Shown: positions 58,282 through 64,000 of the stretch, piece by piece
Numbering within the stretch: position 1 is the first letter of the stretch
Layout: every line of letters starts with the position of its first letter
Source of the DNA: Planotetraspora phitsanulokensis
Lineage (GTDB): Bacteria > Actinomycetota > Actinomycetes > Streptosporangiales > Streptosporangiaceae
NCBI RefSeq assembly: GCF_016863295.1
Contig: NZ_BOOP01000001.1
Location: 434,001-498,000 of the forward strand
DNA: 64,000 nt
Direction of reading: 5' to 3'
Translations under genes and position numbers: made by a program
Notes under the pieces: model-generated
Told to the model about the DNA's origin: nothing
Seen by the model: the letters and a program-made list of their open reading frames with translations, nothing else
Database searches by the model: none

Positions 58282-58289
58282 GCATGGTC

Positions 58290-58295
58290 ACGTTA
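58290..58295 (-). promoter_or_regulatory. Predicted -10 of the lipoprotein gene
   Basis: TAACGT on the minus strand, 8 nt before the ATG at 58281. Confidence 0.35.
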
Positions 58296-58377
58296 GGGCA
58301 CGCGGGTGATCACGTGAAGTCTCTGAACATTTGGCGACAGGTACGTGGGTCGTAACGAGCAAGTGGTCTGTACCAAT

Positions 58378-58383
58378 TAGGGT
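58378..58383 (+). promoter_or_regulatory. Predicted -10 of pyk (leaderless)
   Basis: TAGGGT ends 7 nt before the pyk GTG at 58391, identical in sequence and spacing to the -10 of the aromatic leader at 2291. Confidence 0.45.
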
Positions 58384-58390
58384 GGGGTTT

Positions 58391-59821
58391 GTGAGTCGTC
58401 GAGCAAAGATCGTCTGCACGCTTGGGCCCGCCACCTCCTCTCCGGAGCGTTTGCGCGAGCTCATCGCCGCAGGTATGAACGTGGCCCGTTTCAACCTCTC
58501 CCACGGCAGCCATGAGCTGCACAAGGAGGTGTTGGACCGGGTCAGGGCCGCCGCCGACGAGCTGGGGCAGGCCGTAGGCGTACTCGCCGACCTGCAGGGT
58601 CCCAAGATCCGCGTCGGCCGCTTCGCCTCCGGTCCCGTACGGCTCGGCTTCGGCGACGTGTTCACCGTCACCACCGAGGACGTCCCCGGGGACAGGGACA
58701 TCGTCTCCACCACCTACTCGGGGCTCCCCGGCGACGTGAACCCGGGTGACACGATCCTCGTGGACGACGGCCGCCTCAACCTCGAGGTGACCGCGGTGGA
58801 GGGCCCGCGCGTCGTCACGCGCGTCGTCATCGGCGGGATGATCTCCGACAACAAGGGGCTCAACCTCCCGGGCGTCGCCGTCAGCGCCCCCACCCTCACC
58901 ACGAAGGACGAGGCGGACCTGCGCTGGGCGCTCCGCACGGGCTTCGACATGATCGCCCTGTCGTTCGTGCGGACGGCTGAGGACGCCCAGGTGGTCCGCG
59001 ACATCATGGACGAGGAGGGCGTGCACCTGCCGCTCCTCGCCAAGATCGAGAAGCCGCAGGCGGTCGAGCGGCTCGAGGAGATCGTCGACGCGTTCGACGG
59101 CATCATGGTCGCCCGCGGCGACCTCGGTGTCGAGCTTCCGCTGGAGCAGGTCCCGATCGTCCAGCGCCGCCTCATCGAGCTGTGCCGCGAGAAGGCGCAC
59201 CCGGTCATCGTGGCGACCCAGATGCTCGACTCGATGATGAGCGCGCCGCGCCCGACCCGCGCCGAGGCCTCCGACGTCGCCTACGCCGTGATGGACGGCG
59301 CCGACGCGGTCATGCTCTCCGGCGAGACCTCGGTCGGCACCTACCCGATCGAGTCGGTCGCCACCATGGCCCGCATCGCCACCGCGGCCGAGGGCACCAC
59401 GCTGCACGCCACCCACCACCTCGACCGCCTGCCCGAGACCACCGGCGGCGCCATCGCGCGCGCCGCGGCCGAGGTCGGCGCGATCGTGGGCGCCAAGGCG
59501 CTGGTCGCCTTCACGATGTCCGGCGAGACCGCCCGCCGCCTGGCGCGCTACCGCTCGCCGATCCCGCTGCTGGCGTTCACCTCCAACCCGCAGGTCCGCG
59601 GCCAGCTCGCGTTGACGTGGGGCGTCGAGACCTTCGAGGTCCCGTTCGTGCACCACACCGACGACATGGTCCGCCAGGTCGAGGCGTCGCTGCTGGCCCT
59701 CGGCCACTGCGAGAAGGGCGACAAGATCGTCATCGTCGCCGGCTCCCCGCCTGGGAACCCCGGTTCGACCAACGCGCTGCGGGTGCACACGATCGGCTCG
59801 GCTGTCTCTCACAGCCGCTGA
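58391..59821 (+). CDS. pyk: Pyruvate kinase
   Basis: 476 residues. Last step of glycolysis, PEP plus ADP to pyruvate plus ATP. Landmarks: RRAKIVCTLGPATSSPE, MNVARFNLSHGSHE, DLQGPKIRVG, catalytic LAKIEKPQAVERL, MVARGDLGVELP, VIVATQMLDSMM and MLSGETSVGTYP. C-terminal regulatory domain complete (TMSGETARRLARYRSP). The GTG at 58391 starts the conserved region and is set by a -10 7 nt upstream; a TTG 60 nt earlier would extend through the promoter. A strong UUCG hairpin follows. Confidence 0.98.
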   Translation: MSRRAKIVCTLGPATSSPERLRELIAAGMNVARFNLSHGSHELHKEVLDRVRAAADELGQAVGVLADLQGPKIRVGRFASGPVRLGFGDVFTVTTEDVPGDRDIVSTTYSGLPGDVNPGDTILVDDGRLNLEVTAVEGPRVVTRVVIGGMISDNKGLNLPGVAVSAPTLTTKDEADLRWALRTGFDMIALSFVRTAEDAQVVRDIMDEEGVHLPLLAKIEKPQAVERLEEIVDAFDGIMVARGDLGVELPLEQVPIVQRRLIELCREKAHPVIVATQMLDSMMSAPRPTRAEASDVAYAVMDGADAVMLSGETSVGTYPIESVATMARIATAAEGTTLHATHHLDRLPETTGGAIARAAAEVGAIVGAKALVAFTMSGETARRLARYRSPIPLLAFTSNPQVRGQLALTWGVETFEVPFVHHTDDMVRQVEASLLALGHCEKGDKIVIVAGSPPGNPGSTNALRVHTIGSAVSHSR

Positions 59822-59834
59822 CCCCCTCCGCCCG

Positions 59835-59866
59835 GAAACGGCCACCGCTTCGGCGGTGGCCGTTTC
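59835..59866 (+). terminator. Terminator hairpin after pyk
   Basis: Perfect 14-bp stem GAAACGGCCACCGC / GCGGTGGCCGTTTC closed by a TTCG tetraloop, 14 bp after the pyk stop. The remaining gap to 60099 holds no other structure I can support. Confidence 0.8.
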
Positions 59867-60099
59867 GCGTGTGACCCCGGGGACTCCGGCGGTCGTTAGG
59901 GCGGTTGCGGCCGGCCCACCTCACGCCCAGCGTCTCCGGCGGCCGTCCGGGTGACCGGAGCCGGCCGTCCCGCGCGCGCGTGTGATCCCCGGTGGCCCGG
60001 GAAAACCGGTTGATCGCGGCATTCGCCTGATGAACCATGGCAGGTGCGAGTCGCCCGGTCCCGTTCCCCATGCGCCGGTGAGGAGTGCTGCGCCCGACG

Positions 60100-61890
60100 A
60101 TGCCTTCAGACGATGACGATCCAGGTGGGGCTCAGGGCGCCCGGCGGCTCTCGTGGCGCTCGCTGTGGCGGCTGAAGTCCTACCTCCGGCCGTACAACCG
60201 CGTGCTGATCGTGTCGTGGGTGGCCGCCTTCCTCGGCATCGCGGCGGGCACCGCCGTCCCGCTCGTGGGCAAACAGATCATCGACGGGCCCGTCGGCCAC
60301 GGCGACCTCGGGGGCCTCCTGCCGCTCGGCCTGCTCGCCCTCGTGCTCGGGATCGCGGAGGCGGTCCTCATCTTCATCCGGAGATGGTCGCAGGCCGGGC
60401 CGGTCCTCGGCCTGGAGACGGCGATCCGCGACGACCTCTACCGCCGGTTGCAGAGCCTGCCGATGAGCTTCCACGGTGAATGGCAGTCGGGCCAGTTGTT
60501 GTCGAGGGCGACTACCGACCTGTCGACGATCCGCAGGTTCCTCGGGTTCGGCGCGCTGTTCCTCGTCATGAACGTGCTCCAGCTCATCGCCGTCACCGTC
60601 GTCCTGTTCCACATGTACTGGCCGCTCGGCCTGCTCGTCGCGGTCTCAGCCGTGCCGATCGTCGTCCTGTCGCTGCGGTTCGAGAAGCGGTACATCGGCA
60701 TCTCCCGCCGGGTCCAGGACCTGCAGGGCGACCTGGCCACCCTGGTGGAAGAGGCGGCGGTGGGCATCCGGACGATCAAGGCGTTCGGCCGCAGCCGGCA
60801 CCTCTACGAGGGGTTCGACGAGACCGCCCGCGGGATCCACCGGACCTCCCTCGCCAAGGTACGGCTGGCCTCGCGGTTCTTCACCTTCCTCGAGGTGGTC
60901 CCGAACGTCACCCTGGCAATGGTCGTGCTGGTCGGCGCGCTCGCTGTCGCGCGCGACGCGCTCACGCTCGGCACCCTGGTGGCGTTCACGACCCTCGTGC
61001 TGCAACTCGTCTGGCCGGTCGCCTCTCTCGGCTACATCCTCGCGATGGGGCAGGAGGCCATGACCTCGGCCGACCGCGTCACCGAGGTGCTGGACACCGT
61101 CCCGGAGATCGTCGGCGGCACCGAGGTCGTCGAGCGCCCGCGCGGGCACCTCCGGTTCGAGGGCGTGGAGTTCCGCCATCCCGGCGCCGCGCGCCCGGTG
61201 CTGCGCGACGTCTGGCTGGACGTGCGGCCGGGGGAGACCGTCGCCGTCGTCGGCGCGACGGGCGCGGGGAAGACCACCCTCACCGCGCTCGTCCCGCGGC
61301 TGATCGACGTGACGGCCGGCCGCGTCACCGTCGACGGGTACGACGTCCGCGACCTGACCCTGCCCTCGCTGCGGTCGGTGGTCGCGACGGCGTTCGAGGA
61401 GCCGACGCTGTTCTCGATGAGCGTGCGGGAGAACGTCATGCTGGGGCACGGAGACGCCGGCGAGAACGAGATCCGGGAGGCGCTGGAGATCGCCCAGGCC
61501 ACCTTCGTGTACGACCTGCCATGGGGACTGGACACCCGGATCGGCGAGCAGGGGATGTCGCTGTCCGGCGGTCAGCGGCAGCGGCTCGCCCTCGCGCGCG
61601 CGGTCCTCGGAAAGCCGCGGATCCTCGTCCTGGACGACACGTTGTCGGCGCTCGACGTCGAGACCGAGGCGCTGGTGGAGGAGGCGCTGCGCCGGGTGCT
61701 CGCCGACGCGACCGGACTGGTCGTCGCCCACCGCGCATCGACCGTCCTGCTCGCCGACCGGGTGGCCCTGCTGCGCGACGGCACGATCCAGCACGTCGGC
61801 CGGCATGCCGACCTGCTCGCCACGGTCCCCGAGTACCGAGCGCTGCTCGCCCAGGACGCCGACCTCGACCCCGAGCAGGCGCTGCGATGA
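60100..61890 (+). CDS. ABC exporter half-transporter, degenerate ATP site (subunit 1)
   Basis: 596 residues. Six-helix exporter domain (about 30-315) then NBD with Walker A GATGAGKTT, canonical signature LSGGQRQR and Walker B ILVLDDTLSALD, where the catalytic Glu is Asp (D513). H-loop His is present (VVAHRAST). Paired by ATGA overlap with the next gene; together a heterodimeric exporter. ATG at 60100 has GAGGAG 14 nt upstream, rather far; a GTG at 60085 would overlap that site. Substrate unknown. Confidence 0.92.
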   Translation: MPSDDDDPGGAQGARRLSWRSLWRLKSYLRPYNRVLIVSWVAAFLGIAAGTAVPLVGKQIIDGPVGHGDLGGLLPLGLLALVLGIAEAVLIFIRRWSQAGPVLGLETAIRDDLYRRLQSLPMSFHGEWQSGQLLSRATTDLSTIRRFLGFGALFLVMNVLQLIAVTVVLFHMYWPLGLLVAVSAVPIVVLSLRFEKRYIGISRRVQDLQGDLATLVEEAAVGIRTIKAFGRSRHLYEGFDETARGIHRTSLAKVRLASRFFTFLEVVPNVTLAMVVLVGALAVARDALTLGTLVAFTTLVLQLVWPVASLGYILAMGQEAMTSADRVTEVLDTVPEIVGGTEVVERPRGHLRFEGVEFRHPGAARPVLRDVWLDVRPGETVAVVGATGAGKTTLTALVPRLIDVTAGRVTVDGYDVRDLTLPSLRSVVATAFEEPTLFSMSVRENVMLGHGDAGENEIREALEIAQATFVYDLPWGLDTRIGEQGMSLSGGQRQRLALARAVLGKPRILVLDDTLSALDVETEALVEEALRRVLADATGLVVAHRASTVLLADRVALLRDGTIQHVGRHADLLATVPEYRALLAQDADLDPEQALR

Positions 61891-63704
61891 CGGCCGACGC
61901 CTGGCGCGGGGTCGCGGCCGAGGACAAGGACCACATCCCCGAGACCGTCTCCCTTCTGCTGCGGACCCGCTCCCGCCGGCTGCTCGGCGATCTGCTGCGC
62001 CCGCACCGGCGGGCCATCGCGCTGCTGACCGCCGTCATCGTCGTGTCCAACGCAGCCGGGCTCGCCCTGCCGTACCTGGTGAAGACCGGCATCGACAGCG
62101 GGATCCCGCCGATGGCCGACGGGCGGGGCTCGGGCACGTTGCTGACGATCGTGGCGGCGATCGTGGGGGCCGCGCTGGTCCAGGCCGTCACCCGGCAGGC
62201 GTTCCTCCAGCTCGCCGGGCGGATCGGGCAGGACATCCTGCTCGAGCTGCGCCGCCGGGTCTTCACGCACTTCCAGAAGTTGTCGTTGTCGTTCCACGAG
62301 GGGTACACGTCCGGCCGGGTGATCTCACGGCTCACCTCCGACGTCGAGGCCATCGCCGAGCTGCTGGACTCCGGTTTCGACGGCCTGGTCACGGCGGTGC
62401 TCACGCTGTTCGGCACGGCCGCCATGCTGCTCGTGCTCGACGTCCACCTCGGCCTCGTCGCGCTGCTGCCGCTGCCCGTGCTGCTGCTGTTCACGCGCTG
62501 GTTCCGCCGGGAGTCGAGCGCCGCCTACCGCCGGACCCGCGAGACCGTCGCCCTGGTCATCGTGCACTTCGTGGAGTCGATGACGGGGGTCCGCGCCGTG
62601 CAGGCCTTCCGTAGGGAGCCGCGCAACCAGGAGATCTTCGAGAGGCTCAACGCCGACTACCGCCAGGCGAACACGCGCGGGGCGCGCCTCGTGGCGGTCT
62701 TCATGCCCGGCATCAAGCTCATCGGCAACGTCACCGTCGCCCTCGTCCTGCTGTACGGCGGATGGCTCGCGTTGCACGGCACGGTCACGGTGGGGGTGCT
62801 GGCGGCGTTCCTGCTCTACCTCCGCCAGTTCTACGAGCCGATGCAGGAGATCAGCCAGTTCTACAACGCGCTCCAGTCGGCCGGGGCCGCCCTCGAGAAG
62901 CTGTCCGGGGTGCTGGAGGAGCAGCCGGGCGTGGCGGAGCCGCGGCGGCCGCGGGAGCTGGCGCGGGCGAGCGGCGCGCTGCGCTTCGACGCCGTCGAGT
63001 TCGCCTACGGCGAGGGCCCGCGGGTCCTGCCCAGGATGGACCTGGAGATCCCCGCCGGCCAGACCGTCGCGGTGGTGGGGACGACCGGCGCGGGCAAGAC
63101 GACGCTGGCCAAGCTCATCTCGCGCTTCTACGACCCCGTGTCCGGCCGGGTCATGCTCGACGGCGTGGACCTGCGCGACCTGGACGAGGTCACGCTGCGC
63201 CGGTTCGTGGTCATGGTGACCCAGGAGAACTTCCTGTTCACCGGCACGATCGCGGACAACATCGGGTTCGGCCGCCCCGGCGCGCCCATGGAGGCGATCG
63301 TCGAGGCCGCCGAGGCGATCGGCGCCCACGAGTTCATCGCGGCCCTCCCCGACGGCTACCACACCCAGGTCGGCAAGCGGGGCGGCCGCATATCGGCCGG
63401 GCAGCGCCAGCTCGTCGCGTTCGCCCGTGCGTTCCTCGCCGACCCCGCCGTGCTGATCCTCGACGAGGCGACCTCGAGCCTCGACGTGCCGAGCGAGCGG
63501 ATGGTCCAGCGCGCGCTGCGGACCATCCTCGCCGACAGGACCGCGCTGATCATCGCCCACCGCCTGTCCACGGTGGAGATCGCCGACCGGGTGCTCGTCA
63601 TCGAGGGCGGGCGCATCGTCGAGGACGGCTCGCCGGACCGGCTCATCGAGAGGTCCGGCCGCTTCGCCCGGCTGCATCAGGCCTGGGTCGACAGCCTCGC
63701 CTGA
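61887..63704 (+). CDS. ABC exporter half-transporter, consensus ATPase (subunit 2)
   Basis: 605 residues. Exporter domain plus NBD with Walker A GTTGAGKTT, noncanonical signature ISAGQRQLV, catalytic Glu in LILDEATSSLD and H-loop IIAHRLST. Same division of labour as the pair at 27273-30904: LSGGQ in the partner, Glu and His here. Followed by a 16-bp tandem repeat and a strong terminator. Confidence 0.93.
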   Translation: MTADAWRGVAAEDKDHIPETVSLLLRTRSRRLLGDLLRPHRRAIALLTAVIVVSNAAGLALPYLVKTGIDSGIPPMADGRGSGTLLTIVAAIVGAALVQAVTRQAFLQLAGRIGQDILLELRRRVFTHFQKLSLSFHEGYTSGRVISRLTSDVEAIAELLDSGFDGLVTAVLTLFGTAAMLLVLDVHLGLVALLPLPVLLLFTRWFRRESSAAYRRTRETVALVIVHFVESMTGVRAVQAFRREPRNQEIFERLNADYRQANTRGARLVAVFMPGIKLIGNVTVALVLLYGGWLALHGTVTVGVLAAFLLYLRQFYEPMQEISQFYNALQSAGAALEKLSGVLEEQPGVAEPRRPRELARASGALRFDAVEFAYGEGPRVLPRMDLEIPAGQTVAVVGTTGAGKTTLAKLISRFYDPVSGRVMLDGVDLRDLDEVTLRRFVVMVTQENFLFTGTIADNIGFGRPGAPMEAIVEAAEAIGAHEFIAALPDGYHTQVGKRGGRISAGQRQLVAFARAFLADPAVLILDEATSSLDVPSERMVQRALRTILADRTALIIAHRLSTVEIADRVLVIEGGRIVEDGSPDRLIERSGRFARLHQAWVDSLA

Positions 63705-63708
63705 CACG

Positions 63709-63756
63709 CCTCCCGCCTGACCTGCCTCCCGCCTGACCTGCCTCCCGCCTGACCTG
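63709..63756. repeat. Three exact 16-bp tandem repeats
   Basis: CCTCCCGCCTGACCTG repeated three times without change, starting 5 bp after the ABC stop codon. Confidence 0.9.
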
Positions 63757-63826
63757 CGTCGCCGGACGCGCTCTGACGGGCCCTGCTCCTGGCACACCAG
63801 CGCCGCCGATGCCCCCGGGCACGCCT

Positions 63827-63859
63827 GTACGGCTCGCGCCTTCCGGGCGCGAGCCGTAC
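63827..63859. terminator. Bidirectional terminator hairpin
   Basis: Perfect 14-bp stem GTACGGCTCGCGCC / GGCGCGAGCCGTAC, 5-nt loop, extendable by a G-T and two G-C pairs. It lies between the convergent ABC operon and the gene entering from the right edge. Confidence 0.75.
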
Positions 63860-63886
63860 GGGCACGGGGTCCGCGGGATCCCGCAA

Positions 63887-64000
63887 TCAGCCGACCGGGA
63901 CCGGGTAGTCCTTGGCGAGGTCGGAGACCGCGGCCTCCTTGAAGACGACCGAGCCGCCGACCGCCGCCTTGTCGGGCTTGAGGATGTAGGACGCCCGGGA
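63887..64000 (-). CDS. C-terminal end of an unidentified gene
   Basis: 37 codons read in from the right edge to a TGA at 63887-63889 (ends DLAKDYPVPVG). The frame has the GC-rich third-position pattern of neighbouring genes and ends 27 bp before the terminator hairpin. Too short to name; SVVFKEAAVSDL hints at a small extracytoplasmic or enzyme C-terminus but nothing specific. Confidence 0.55.
   Translation of the reverse strand, partial: SRASYILKPDKAAVGGSVVFKEAAVSDLAKDYPVPVG

Overview
The window is very GC-rich chromosomal DNA with actinobacterial gene order: his genes hisD-hisC-hisB-hisH-priA-hisF, PriA in place of separate HisA and TrpF, trpC-trpB-trpA followed by a redox pair and lgt, gltB-gltD, pyk, and a Ser/Thr kinase. 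Gene content, GTG/TTG starts and many apparently leaderless genes suggest a filamentous actinomycete, probably Streptosporangiales; the genus is an inference. I saw no rRNA, tRNA, CRISPR array, phage or insertion sequence. Essentially all the DNA is accounted for by about 60 genes.

Layout. 1-2165: C-terminally truncated Ser/Thr kinase (-). 2267-3410: a leaderless 19-codon leader peptide with Tyr and Phe codons, an intrinsic terminator, then a protein joining a degenerate DAHP-synthase-like domain to a chorismate mutase (+). 3519-7996: dnaE and a MerR regulator. 8038-11983: murA then a class A penicillin-binding protein (-). 12063-16006: membrane protein, amidase, YbaK deacylase, secreted ThuA-ricin protein. 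16205-22232: histidine operon with two small membrane proteins and a RidA protein. 22439-37401: block between hisF and hisI with an acidic secreted protein, a LacI regulator, a glutamine-synthetase-like ligase, twin small membrane proteins, a TIGR03085-like protein, a heterodimeric ABC exporter, a polyamine-type potADBC operon, its divergent GntR regulator and a cache-domain protein. 37539-42580: hisI, Trp-associated membrane protein, dispanin, DUF2752, trpC, trpB, trpA (no trpE, trpD or trpF in the window). 42717-47093: MauE/DoxX, DsbA-like, lgt, VIT-family transporter, anchored hypothetical. 47271-48830: BpsA-like aminopropyltransferase (-). 48985-55005: gltB, gltD. 55277-59821: subtilase, DUF2784, lipoprotein, pyk. 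60100-63704: second heterodimeric ABC exporter. 63887-64000: end of an unidentified gene (-).

How the parts relate. Central metabolism dominates: chorismate, tryptophan and histidine synthesis, glutamate synthase feeding nitrogen, and pyruvate kinase. A polyamine theme (Pot importer, GS-like ligase, BpsA-like enzyme) recurs but is inferred. The most interesting non-coding signals are the aromatic leader/terminator at 2267-2465, a family of intergenic repeats with core GCATGATCACG (including a perfect 13-bp inverted repeat between potD and potB), a nested inverted repeat at the mauE promoter, and a -10 hexamer ending 6-8 nt before a dozen start codons, which implies leaderless transcripts.
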